Source: Acidimicrobiia bacterium
GTDB lineage: Bacteria > Acidobacteriota > Vicinamibacteria > Vicinamibacterales > CAVVIG01
Assembly: GCA_016871175.1 (NCBI GenBank)
Contig: VFZL01000018.1
Coordinates: 20,144 to 84,143, forward strand
DNA length: 64,000 bases
Direction of reading: 5' to 3'
The translations under genes and the position numbers were made by a program. The notes under the pieces were generated by a model. It worked only from the letters and a program-made list of their open reading frames with translations. It made no database searches and had not been told where the DNA came from. Position 1 is the first letter of the stretch; each line of letters starts with the position of its first letter. Below are positions 22,708 to 33,211 of this stretch, piece after piece.

Positions 22708-25419
22708 ATGTCGGGTCGGACGGGCATCACAGCGATCCTGACGCTCGTCGCAGCCGTGCTCTCTCGGCCGCTGACAACGTGGGCGCAACAGCAGGCCGAC
22801 ACGCCTCGCTTCCGTTCGTCGGTGGACGTCACGTCGATCGACGTGACGGTCGTCGACAACGCTGACCGGCCCATTCTCGACCTCAAGCCCGAGGAGTTCA
22901 CGGTCCGCATCGACAACGTGCGACGCCGCGTGGTGACCGCAGACTGGACGCCGTTGGTCATGCTGACTGGACCGCCGCCGCCGCCCCCACCCGACGGCTA
23001 CACGACCAATGAATCCCTCTCGGGGGGGCGGCTCTTTCTGATCGTCGTCGACCAGCCGAACATCCGCTTTGGCGCGACGCAGTCAATTCAGCGCGCGGTG
23101 TTCGAGTTTATCGACCGGCTGCAACCCGCGGATCGCATTGCCGCGGTGGCCATCGGACCGGGGAACGCGTCCACTGGCTTCACGGCGGATCGCGAGCGCG
23201 TCAAACGCGCAATCTCGCGGATGTCGGGCACGAATCGGCAGTTCCAGACGTTCGACCTCGACATCGCCCAGAACGAGGCGATGGACATCGTCCGTGGCAT
23301 GTTCGGCGCCCTGGATCGCGTGCTGTCGCGCGAGTGTGTCGGCGCCGGCTCGCCTTTCGAGCTCGATCAGTGCCGCGGTCAGATCATGGCGCAGGCGACG
23401 CTCATGTCGACCGACGCCCAGATGAACGGGCAGCTCACGTTGTCCACGCTTCGGACATTGCTGCGCGGGCTGGCGCGCATCGACGCCCCGAAGACGATGA
23501 TCTTCGTCTCCGAGGGCTTTCCTGTCGACGATCAGCGAGCGACTGTGAACGAGATCGGCGCGCTGGCCGGTCTCGCGCGGACCAGTATTTACGCCTTGCG
23601 CCTCGACAACCAGCTGTTCGACATCGCGGATCCCAGGCTGCCGGCGATGCCGGCGTTCGACCAGATGATGCTCGTCGACTCTATGGCCTCGCTTGCCTCC
23701 GCGGCGCGAGGCGTCAGCCTGAATATCGTCGGTTCGGGCACCGGCGTGTTCGAGCGGATAGAGTCCGAGCTCTCTGGCTACTACATGGTGGGCGTCGAAG
23801 CGGCTCCGACGGACAAGAACGGCGCGCCTCATCCCATCCGGGTGGAGGTGTCGCGCAAAGGGGTAACGGTGCGCTTTCGTCGGATCTTGAAGGACGACAG
23901 CGGCGATCCAGAGATGCACACGCCCCGCCAGGCGGTGGCTGGAGCGCTCAGCACGCCGTTGCCGCTAGCGGGACTCTCGCTCAAGACGGCTGCGTTCTCG
24001 CTCCTCGGACCCGAGCGGGGTCGGGTCCAGTTGCTGATTCACACGGACATCGGATCTGGTCACACGGAATCGTCGCGCGTGGCGCTGGCGTACTACATCG
24101 CCGATGCGGAAGGACGGGTGGTCGACTCTCGAACCGTCGACGCCCCGCTTCCGCCGATCATGCGTGGCGTTCCGTCCCCGCTGCAGTATGTGACAGGCGC
24201 AAGCCTTCCACCCGGAGACTATACCTTCAAGTTGGCCGCCGCAGACGGCGACAAGATCGGTTCCGTCGAGCACAACTTCCGAGCGAGCGTGGCGGAAACC
24301 GAGGGCATCAGCTTCAGCGACCTGATTGTCGGCGGCCCGGTGGACGCACGAGACATCCAGTACCCGACCGTCAGCCACCTCATCTCGTTTGGCAGTGTCC
24401 AAGGCTATATGGAGGTCTACGGCAACGAGCTCGAAAAGCTGAAGGCGCGGTTCGAGCTGGCAGCGTCGCCAGAGGGTCCTGCGCTGGTCGAGCGCGTCGC
24501 GACACCCCACAAGATGAACGATCGACGCACGGTCTTCAGCGAGCTCCTGCTGACGCGGCAGCTTCCACCCGGTCGCTACGTCGTTCGCGCTGTGGTGTCG
24601 GATGCGTCAACGGACATGCCGCAGGTGGTCAAGACGCTGACGCGTGGATTCGAAGTGGCGGCGCCGCCCGTGCTGATGACGTCCGCTGGCAGCGTGGATC
24701 TCTCGTCGATGCGGCTCTCCGATCTGTATCTGCCCGTGACCGAGGCGATGTTCGTGCGGCTGTTCAGCAAGACCGCCGTATTGGCGCCTCCGGTGTTGAA
24801 GCGTTTCCGCGAACGCGTCGCGCCAGCGGCACTGCCGGTCTTCGATCAAGCGATTGCGGCGCTCGCCAGCGGTGATCTGCCGCGGGCCGAGCAAACCCTC
24901 AAGTCCGGAGTCTCGGTGGACGGCGACAGCACCGCATTCTTGAACTATCTGGCTGCGGTGTACGCGGAGGCCGGCCAGGACGATGCTGCGGCAGGTGCGT
25001 GGCAAACGGCGCTCGTGGGTGGTTCGGATGTGCCGGACCTGTTCGTGTGGTTGGGTGACACGTTGCTCCGATCGCGAGAGCTCGCGCAGGCGCGGCCGAT
25101 CCTCGAGGAGGCCGTGGCCCAGTGGCCGACCGACGCGCGATTCGCGAAGCCGTTGGCATTGACCTATGCGGTGTTTGGTCAGGGACGGGAGGCCGTACGC
25201 ATGATGGAGCGGCACTTGGCGGCGAACCCGACGGACCGCGATGCGTTGGCGCTCGCCGTCGAGTGGATTTATCATTTGCGCGTGGTCGGTGCGACGGCGC
25301 ACTCGCGGGCCGAAGATCGCATGCTCGCGAAGAAGTACGCCGACGCCTACTTGAAGGGTGCGACGGGCCAACAAGCCGCGCTCGTCAAGCAGTGGATGAC
25401 CTACATCGACAAGCCCTAG
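22708..25419 (+). CDS. VWFA-related domain protein with C-terminal TPR-like repeats, secreted
   Basis: FRSSVDVTSIDVTVVDNADRPILDLKPEEFTVRIDN typical N-terminus; TPR-like LNYLAAVYAEAGQDDAAAGAWQTAL; starts 1 nt after the preceding stop. Confidence 0.85.
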   Translation: MSGRTGITAILTLVAAVLSRPLTTWAQQQADTPRFRSSVDVTSIDVTVVDNADRPILDLKPEEFTVRIDNVRRRVVTADWTPLVMLTGPPPPPPPDGYTTNESLSGGRLFLIVVDQPNIRFGATQSIQRAVFEFIDRLQPADRIAAVAIGPGNASTGFTADRERVKRAISRMSGTNRQFQTFDLDIAQNEAMDIVRGMFGALDRVLSRECVGAGSPFELDQCRGQIMAQATLMSTDAQMNGQLTLSTLRTLLRGLARIDAPKTMIFVSEGFPVDDQRATVNEIGALAGLARTSIYALRLDNQLFDIADPRLPAMPAFDQMMLVDSMASLASAARGVSLNIVGSGTGVFERIESELSGYYMVGVEAAPTDKNGAPHPIRVEVSRKGVTVRFRRILKDDSGDPEMHTPRQAVAGALSTPLPLAGLSLKTAAFSLLGPERGRVQLLIHTDIGSGHTESSRVALAYYIADAEGRVVDSRTVDAPLPPIMRGVPSPLQYVTGASLPPGDYTFKLAAADGDKIGSVEHNFRASVAETEGISFSDLIVGGPVDARDIQYPTVSHLISFGSVQGYMEVYGNELEKLKARFELAASPEGPALVERVATPHKMNDRRTVFSELLLTRQLPPGRYVVRAVVSDASTDMPQVVKTLTRGFEVAAPPVLMTSAGSVDLSSMRLSDLYLPVTEAMFVRLFSKTAVLAPPVLKRFRERVAPAALPVFDQAIAALASGDLPRAEQTLKSGVSVDGDSTAFLNYLAAVYAEAGQDDAAAGAWQTALVGGSDVPDLFVWLGDTLLRSRELAQARPILEEAVAQWPTDARFAKPLALTYAVFGQGREAVRMMERHLAANPTDRDALALAVEWIYHLRVVGATAHSRAEDRMLAKKYADAYLKGATGQQAALVKQWMTYIDKP

Positions 25420-25434
25420 CCTAGACACACGGTC

Positions 25435-25647
25435 TTGGGTCAGTGCGTCTTCCTTCCCAATGGCACAACGTTGCCGCAAGACTTTCTGGCGCCGAACGGC
25501 CAGGCCAACGTGCACTACCACCTCGACGACTTCGCCAATGTGATCGACCTGCTGCGCCACGAGAAGCCGGTGTTCTTCCGCTTCGTAGCCAGCGGCGCCG
25601 AGAACGGCCTAGTCACCCGTGTTGAGCCCGGCGGGGAGCAGGAGTAG
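25435..25647 (+). CDS. Small hypothetical protein, 70 aa (TTG start)
   Basis: ORF MGQCVFLPNGTTLPQDFLAPNGQANVHYHLDDFANVIDLLRHEKPVFFRF with non-random composition. Confidence 0.4.
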   Translation: MGQCVFLPNGTTLPQDFLAPNGQANVHYHLDDFANVIDLLRHEKPVFFRFVASGAENGLVTRVEPGGEQE

Positions 25648-25860
25648 GAGCCTCGCGACTCAGCTGGCCCGCCGAATCGCCCCTGGCGGGGCCAGGTCGG
25701 AGGGTCAAGGGCTCACCGAGAGCCCGCCCGCACATACGGTCGCCACAGAAATGCCGGTTTCGACGGATGTGCCGTCAACCGTTCCGGTCGTTCCTGGCGC
25801 ACCACCCTGCTGACCCCGCATCCACTCGTGCCACTCCACTCGATCGTCGACGGACGAGTG

Positions 25861-27432
25861 TTAGCTGTCTGCCGACGGTTTGCGGGAGCGCGGGCGCTTG
25901 GCCGCTCCACTGCGGCGCGTGCCGCTGGCGGTCTTGCGCGTGCCGCGCGACGCCGGCGCCTCGTTGCCAGACGCCGCGTGTGCGCTCGTCGTCCGTCCGC
26001 GCGGCTTCTTCGGCTTGGCCCGACCGAGGAGCTCCGCGGTCGTGTCCACGACCGACACCGGCTGGGCGTCGATTACGTCGGACTCCTCGACGTCGATAAT
26101 CTCGACGGTCCGTACCGGCTCGAGCGGCTGAATGAATGCGCGCTGATCGTCCTCGTCCGGCGGCGGCGCTTCCTGATCGACGTCACGGTGACGCGTGTCA
26201 ACGCCTTCGGCCCGCTGTGCGACCGGACGACTGAGGCCGGAGCTCTGGAACACGCGGAGTCCGCCGCGGCGATCTCGCTCCATGCGCACGAGCCCATCAC
26301 GCTGGCAGGCCCGAAGGAGATCGATGAGCCCGCCGAACCCGTAGCGGCGCTCGTCGAAACCGCCCGCACGCAGGATCTGCTTGACGTTGCGGAGGTACAT
26401 CGGCCAGCGCGCGTTGACGGCCGCAGCCATCAGCTGCGCCGCCACCTTCACCCCTTCCGCGTTGTCGCCGATCTGCACGATGGGCCCTTGGGGCTGTCCG
26501 CTTTGTTGCGGCGCTCGATAGCCACCGTACGACGGGTCGCCCATCGACGTCGACGACGGCACAGCCGTGGCGCCCTCGTGTTCCGCTGACGCGCCGTCTC
26601 CGTCCTCTGCCGGCGTCGACATCGCCATCGGTGGCAGTGCGGTCGTCATGGCCTCACTGTCCTCCACGGGGAAGGCCGGATTCAGCTCCACCATCACGCT
26701 GCGGCCGGAGTGCTTGAGTTGAACGAGGCCTGCTTGCTGCAACTTCTCGGTGAAATCGAGGAATGACGATGCGCCGTAGCTGCGTTCGGAGAAGGTCGAG
26801 TCGAGCTGGAGCAACGTGCTTTTGAGCAGTCCCGTCTGCGGTGAAACCTCGCGGTCAGCCAGGATCTTGAGCGCGCGTCGGACGATCGGGAAAGCCTGGG
26901 AGGTTGGAGCCGTCGCCGTCGCCGGCACCATCGGCCGACCGCCGCTGCGCGGCGTGGGCCTGCGTACCAGGTTCTCGTACGCGATGAACTCGTGGCAGTT
27001 ACGCTGGAGAATCACGCTCGTGAACGATCGGCCGCCGACGACGAAGACCTTCTTGTCGTACTGCTTGAGCTTCTCGACGAGTGAGAGAAAATCGCTGTCC
27101 CCGCCGACGATGACGTACGCATTGATGTGGGGGTGCGTGAACGCCATCTCGAGGGCGTCCAAGGCCAGGTTGATATCGGCGCCATTCTTGTCCCCACCCG
27201 GCGTGAGGTTCCGCTGCACGAGTCGGATGGCGTGCTGGGTCAGGGCGCGGCTGTACTCACCGGCGCGAGTCCAGTCGGCGTAAGCGATTTTGGTGACGAC
27301 CTCGCCGCGCTCCTTGAGTGCCTCGAGAATCGTCCCGATGTCGAAGTGTTCGTTGAGGGTGGTCTTCACGCCGATTTCGATGTTGTCGAAATCGATGAAG
27401 ACCGCGATGTTGACGCGTTCTTGGTGTGCCAA
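25861..27432 (-). CDS. NYN (PIN-like) domain protein with OST-HTH/LOTUS domains and basic C-terminal tail
   Basis: VAVFIDFDNIEIG-type NYN motif (FIDFDNIE), GADINLALDALEMA, VIVGGDSDFLSLVEKLK; two winged-helix LOTUS-like segments; K/R-rich tail. Confidence 0.87.
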   Translation of the reverse strand: MAHQERVNIAVFIDFDNIEIGVKTTLNEHFDIGTILEALKERGEVVTKIAYADWTRAGEYSRALTQHAIRLVQRNLTPGGDKNGADINLALDALEMAFTHPHINAYVIVGGDSDFLSLVEKLKQYDKKVFVVGGRSFTSVILQRNCHEFIAYENLVRRPTPRSGGRPMVPATATAPTSQAFPIVRRALKILADREVSPQTGLLKSTLLQLDSTFSERSYGASSFLDFTEKLQQAGLVQLKHSGRSVMVELNPAFPVEDSEAMTTALPPMAMSTPAEDGDGASAEHEGATAVPSSTSMGDPSYGGYRAPQQSGQPQGPIVQIGDNAEGVKVAAQLMAAAVNARWPMYLRNVKQILRAGGFDERRYGFGGLIDLLRACQRDGLVRMERDRRGGLRVFQSSGLSRPVAQRAEGVDTRHRDVDQEAPPPDEDDQRAFIQPLEPVRTVEIIDVEESDVIDAQPVSVVDTTAELLGRAKPKKPRGRTTSAHAASGNEAPASRGTRKTASGTRRSGAAKRPRSRKPSADS

Positions 27433-27589
27433 ACGGCAATCCTATGTAATGTGGAATCAACGCTCGGACGGCAGCAGCATGCTGCACGGTTGGGTTGCTC
27501 GAGCGACAGCGGCTGGCCCCTGCCAGCCTCGGTATTCGCAGCGGTCGAGTTCCTGACCAGACGCCGACGCATTGCTATTGTAGCGCAGA

Positions 27590-28117
27590 TTGACCGCCAC
27601 CCAACGAGAAGTTCCACCGCCGGAGGTCCACGGCAGGACACCCGGGCTGGCCGATGCGTTCGTTCGCATCGTCTATCGCGGCGCCTACCGCCTGGCGCTG
27701 GTCTGGTGGTGGCTGCGGCGGCCGCGGACCATCGGCGTGCTCGTCGCGCTGTGGCACCGCGATCGCGTCCTTCTGGTCCGCACGTCGTACCGGGCGGCGC
27801 TCAGCTTGCCCGGGGGCTTCGTCCGGCCGGGGGAGCCGGAGCGGGATGCCGCCGTCCGTGAGCTGCGGGAGGAGGCCGGCATCGAGGTCGATCCGGCAGA
27901 CCTCGCTCCCGCGTGGCACGGGACCGTTCCGTTCGAGTTTCGACAGGATGTCGTCACGATCTTCGAGACACGTGTCGATGCGGCGTCGTGTCCGCGGGTC
28001 AACCACCGCGAAGTCGTCTGGGGCGACTGGGTGAGCCGGGATGAGGCGGTGCGGCTGCCGCTCCTGCCTCACGTCCGGGCCTATCTTGAGGCCTGGGTAT
28101 TCAGCGGGACAGCGTGA
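27590..28117 (+). CDS. NUDIX hydrolase
   Basis: Nudix box GGFVRPGEPERDAAVRELREEAGIEV. Confidence 0.87.
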   Translation: MTATQREVPPPEVHGRTPGLADAFVRIVYRGAYRLALVWWWLRRPRTIGVLVALWHRDRVLLVRTSYRAALSLPGGFVRPGEPERDAAVRELREEAGIEVDPADLAPAWHGTVPFEFRQDVVTIFETRVDAASCPRVNHREVVWGDWVSRDEAVRLPLLPHVRAYLEAWVFSGTA

Positions 28118-28129
28118 CGGGCGTCGCCG

Positions 28130-30592
28130 TTAGTTCTGTTCGAACGGTTCCGGCAGCACCGGCAGCGGCCAGATGACACGTGCGAAGCCGCCACGCTGCA
28201 GGAGCTCACGCCCCTTTCCGCCACGGCCGGTCACCTCGTATTTGGCCGTGCTGATCGTCTGCTCCCCTCCCCGCGTCGTCTCGACGGTGAGCAGGTCTCG
28301 GTCTCCCTTGGACGCGATGAAGCCGATCACACGGTCCTCGCCGCCGACGAGCTTAATCAGGATCACGCCTCGGCCTGGACCGGCGAGGTAGTTCACATCG
28401 TGGGCGCGGCAGAGGAGGCCCCTCGCGTCGGCTGTGGCCGCGATGATCGCTTCCTTGCCGCCGACCGCGGCGACACCGACGATCTCCGCGCCGTCCGCGG
28501 GCTTGGCATAACGGCGACCGGCGCGCGTGCTCGGCTCCACGAACGACTCCAGCCCGAAGCGAAGTGCGTACCCATCGCTCGACACGGCCACCGCGTGCAC
28601 CAGTGCCGGATCCACTTCGTCGCTGTCCTTCTTCGATCTCGGCTTGATGTCACCGATGGCTCGCGAATCCAATGAGAGCGCCGCGACAATCCGCTCGCCG
28701 TCCTTGAGCTTGAAGAGACGCTGAATCGGCTCGCCGTAACCCGTCGAAGCGGGTACGTCCACGATCCGGCAGGTGTAGGCCACGCCGAAGTTGCTGAAGA
28801 AGACGCAGGTCGCGCGTGTACTGCCCGTCAGCGCGGCCAGCACGGAATCACCCTCCCGAAGCCGCGTGGTCGACAGATCCTTGACCTCCTTCTGCCGCTT
28901 CACCCAGCCATCTCTCGAGATGATGACGACGCCGTCCTCTTCGACGATGAAGTCGTCGGCGGAGTACTCGGGCTCGCCGCTGTCGGTCGCGATGAGGGTC
29001 CGGCGCTTGTCGCCGTACTTCTGCTGGACCTCTTCGATCTCCTTGCGGACCACGCCCCAGCGTCCCGGTTCATCTTTGAGGAGCGCGGTGATCTGGCGCG
29101 CCCGCTTCCGTTTGTCGGCCAGTTCGTTGCGGATGATCAGGATCTCGAGCCGTGCCAGGCGATAGATCTTCAGCTCCAGGATGGCGTCCGTCTGCTCGGT
29201 GTCCAGGCCGAACCGCTTCATGATGGCCTGGGCGGCGTCGGCCTTGCCGTCGGACTTCCGGATGATCTTGATGATCTCGTCCAGCGCGTCGAAGACCTTC
29301 TCGAATCCGTCCAGGATGTGAATGCGCTTACTCAGCGCGGCGAGCTCGTGTTCGAGCCTCTTCGTGACGACATCGAGCCGGAAATGGAGGAAGTGCCACA
29401 GGATCTGCTTGAGGTCCAGCCGCTCGGGACGTCCCACTTCGGGGTTCTGCTCAACCGGCACGAGGCAGGTTAGGTTGACGGCGAAGTTGATTTGGAGCGG
29501 CGTGTGCTTGAAGAGGTACGCCATGATCATCTTCTCGTCGGCGTCCTTCTTCAGTTCCAGCGCGATCCGGACGTCCTCGGTCGAGAGGTCTTTCACGTCC
29601 AGGAGCTGGGGCAGCTTACGCCCCTCGATGATCTCGGCGATGCGCTCGCAGAGCTGAGCCTTGTTGACCGTGTACGGTACGCTGTCGATGTAGATCGTCT
29701 TCGTGGAGCGCGTCTCTGGCCCGATGTCCCAGGTGCCGCGCAGCCGAATCGAACCCGAGCCCGTCCGGTAGATCTCCTTGAGCTCATCGGCTGAATTGAC
29801 GATCTGCCCACCGGTGGGGAAGTCGGGCCCCTTGACGGATCGGCACAGTTGCGCGTTGGTGATGTCCTCGTTGTCGAGCAGCTTTACCAAGGCCACGCAG
29901 ACTTCTCCCAGGTTGTGCGGCGGCACGTTCGTCGCCATGCCGACTGCGATACCTGTGGTGCCGTTGACGAGAAGGTTCGGAATCCGCGCGGGCAGGACCA
30001 CTGGCTCCGTTTTGGTACCGTCGTAGTTCGGGCGGAAGTAGACCGTCGCCTGATCGATCTCGAGCAGCATCTCTTCGCTGATGCGCGCGAGGCGGCACTC
30101 CGTGTATCGCATGGCCGCGGCGCCGTCGCCGTCGAGCGATCCAAAGTTGCCGGAGCCGTCGATGAGCGGGTAGCGCAGTGAAAACGGCTGCGCCATGCGG
30201 ACGAGCGTCTCATAGAGCGCTGCGTCGCCGTGCGGATGAAAATTGCCCATCACGTCGCCGACAACGGTGGCGCATTTGCGGTGCTTGGCATCGGCGGTCA
30301 GGTTCTTTTGCCACATCGAGAAGAGGATGCGGCGTTGCACCGGCTTCAGCCCATCGCGCACGTCGGGCAGTGCGCGCGCCGTGATGACCGACAACGCGTA
30401 GTTGAGATAGCGCGCTTGCGCGGCTTCGTGGAGCGCGACGTTCTCAATGCTGCCGGGTCCGCCACTGCCGGCAGCGCCGCCAGTCAAGAGCCCGGAACGG
30501 ATCGCTGCCTGGCCACCGTTCCCGCTCTCGGTCGACGGAGCCGATTCGATGGCGTCGAACAGGGACGGGATGTCTTTCTTGCGCTTTGCCAC
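28130..30592 (-). CDS. parC: DNA topoisomerase IV subunit A (ParC/GyrA family)
   Basis: [66 protein letters not shown], catalytic [10 protein letters not shown]. Confidence 0.9.
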   Translation of the reverse strand: MAKRKKDIPSLFDAIESAPSTESGNGGQAAIRSGLLTGGAAGSGGPGSIENVALHEAAQARYLNYALSVITARALPDVRDGLKPVQRRILFSMWQKNLTADAKHRKCATVVGDVMGNFHPHGDAALYETLVRMAQPFSLRYPLIDGSGNFGSLDGDGAAAMRYTECRLARISEEMLLEIDQATVYFRPNYDGTKTEPVVLPARIPNLLVNGTTGIAVGMATNVPPHNLGEVCVALVKLLDNEDITNAQLCRSVKGPDFPTGGQIVNSADELKEIYRTGSGSIRLRGTWDIGPETRSTKTIYIDSVPYTVNKAQLCERIAEIIEGRKLPQLLDVKDLSTEDVRIALELKKDADEKMIMAYLFKHTPLQINFAVNLTCLVPVEQNPEVGRPERLDLKQILWHFLHFRLDVVTKRLEHELAALSKRIHILDGFEKVFDALDEIIKIIRKSDGKADAAQAIMKRFGLDTEQTDAILELKIYRLARLEILIIRNELADKRKRARQITALLKDEPGRWGVVRKEIEEVQQKYGDKRRTLIATDSGEPEYSADDFIVEEDGVVIISRDGWVKRQKEVKDLSTTRLREGDSVLAALTGSTRATCVFFSNFGVAYTCRIVDVPASTGYGEPIQRLFKLKDGERIVAALSLDSRAIGDIKPRSKKDSDEVDPALVHAVAVSSDGYALRFGLESFVEPSTRAGRRYAKPADGAEIVGVAAVGGKEAIIAATADARGLLCRAHDVNYLAGPGRGVILIKLVGGEDRVIGFIASKGDRDLLTVETTRGGEQTISTAKYEVTGRGGKGRELLQRGGFARVIWPLPVLPEPFEQN

Positions 30593-30707
30593 AGAGCCTC
30601 ACGGGAGAGAGCGAAGGCGGCATTGTACCAGCCGCGTCTTTCGGCACCGGAAACCATGGGACTTGACGTAGGCTAGAGAGCCGGCCTCGAGAGCAGCAGA
30701 GAGCCAA

Positions 30708-30735
30708 GGCTGGTAGCCGAGGGCTGAGAGCTGAA
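30708..30735. repeat. Degenerate heptamer repeat (GGCTGAG-like), about 4 units
   Basis: GGCTGGT AGCCGAG GGCTGAG AGCTGAA, preceded by GAGAGC-rich sequence from about 30676. Confidence 0.4.
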
Positions 30736-30746
30736 AGGGTGTTCCC

Positions 30747-31184
30747 ATGAAGAGATGCTTGATGCTCGTCACGCTGGTCGCGGTCGGAGCGTTGTCGATC
30801 GTGTGGACGGAGGTGGCGGCTCAGCAAGGCAGCGCGCCGGCAGCTCCCGATCCGGCCAACTTCACGGGTAAGGTCACGCCTCATTCGACGGACGACATTC
30901 GCGTCATTCGTTATACGTTTGATCCCTATGCCCGCACGAACTGGCACAGCCACGCGGGCGGTCAGACGATCATCGTCGAGAAGGGGCGTCTGCGCGTGAT
31001 GGAGCGCGGTGGAACAGGCAAGGAGTTCAGCCCGGCGCAGACCTACGTCACCGCCCCAGGCGTGGAGCACTGGCACGGCGCGTTGCCGAACAGCCCGCTC
31101 ACGCAGGTCGCTGTGAGCTTCGGCACGACCAAATGGGGCGGCAAGGTGAGCGACGCCGAGTATGGCGCCGCCGTCAACAAGTAG
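30747..31184 (+). CDS. Secreted cupin domain protein
   Basis: Signal peptide; ARTNWHSHAGGQTIIVEKGRLRVMERGG...VEHWHGALPNSPLTQVAV cupin motifs. Confidence 0.88.
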   Translation: MKRCLMLVTLVAVGALSIVWTEVAAQQGSAPAAPDPANFTGKVTPHSTDDIRVIRYTFDPYARTNWHSHAGGQTIIVEKGRLRVMERGGTGKEFSPAQTYVTAPGVEHWHGALPNSPLTQVAVSFGTTKWGGKVSDAEYGAAVNK

Positions 31185-32342
<1,158 letters not shown>

Positions 32343-32376
32343 TCGAGCGGGCTCGGCGGGCCTCCAGGCTGGGGTG

Positions 32377-33033
32377 ATGGTGACGACCATGATGACAGGG
32401 CTCTCACGATTCCGGTTTCCTGCGGCTGCGCGTCGACTAGGGACTGCGGTCGGAATCGCGTGTGCAGTGAGCGTGGTGCTCCACGGCGGCCTGCAGGCGC
32501 AAACTGGTGCGAGCGCTGCGGCGATCCGAGCACAGGCTCGGCCGAATCCAACGCCGGCGTGGGGTAAGGGGATTCAGCCGATCTCGCCAGAAAGTTACTA
32601 CAACGCGATCGAGTGCGGGAAGCAGAGCGTGGCGGATCCGCCGTGTGTGTTCTGGGACAACGACATCTGCAAGAACGACGATTTCACGCTCGCATGGTAC
32701 ACGCCGTACAAGCAGGTGGCGTACGAGGTGTGGGCGGCCGTCAGTCGGAAACGACCCGCCCCGCAGCCGAACTATCAGGCTGCGTCGAGAGCGAACGTCA
32801 CCATCGGCGTGACGCCGGTGAAAGGCGCGAAGAACGTGCTGAAGGAAGTCGTTCTCAAACGGGCCAGTAAGCCAGCGATCATCGTCGATCGATCGCTCAG
32901 CAACGGCGGTGGGCGCTACACGTTTCAGACGGCCGCCTTTGCCCCGACGGCTGAAGTGGTCCTCGAGATGGTGGGCAGCGAGCGCACGATCAGCTGCACG
33001 TTCTCACCTGCCGTTCTGAGACAGATGCGGTAG
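32377..33033 (+). CDS. Hypothetical secreted protein
   Basis: ORF with N-terminal hydrophobic segment and signal-like LQAQTGAS; no recognised domain; start uncertain. Confidence 0.55.
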   Translation: MVTTMMTGLSRFRFPAAARRLGTAVGIACAVSVVLHGGLQAQTGASAAAIRAQARPNPTPAWGKGIQPISPESYYNAIECGKQSVADPPCVFWDNDICKNDDFTLAWYTPYKQVAYEVWAAVSRKRPAPQPNYQAASRANVTIGVTPVKGAKNVLKEVVLKRASKPAIIVDRSLSNGGGRYTFQTAAFAPTAEVVLEMVGSERTISCTFSPAVLRQMR

Positions 33034-33125
33034 GGCCATTCAAACCCGAGTCGAGAGCGCGCAGCGGATGCCGATGCCGCCAGCCGGGCCAACGGCCGCC
33101 GATGTCGTCTGGTGGACGCGCCGGC

Positions 33126-33153
33126 GGGCGCGGCGAGTGGCCCCGCCGCGCCC
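33126..33153. terminator. Perfect 10-bp GC-rich hairpin between convergent genes
   Basis: GGGCGCGGCG-AGTGGCCC-CGCCGCGCCC between the stops at 33033 (+) and 33212 (-). Confidence 0.5.
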
Positions 33154-33211
33154 GATGTCGTGGCCAGCGTGCGCGGACCGAGATGGTTCGCACGCGTGCC
33201 TTCGGTTTGCG

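Noticed and set aside
27474-27528. GCAGCATGCTGC palindrome and GGCTGGC-CCCT-GCCAGCC hairpin between NYN and Nudix genes
   Set aside because: Short symmetric elements are frequent in GC-rich spacers; no matching second site in the window.
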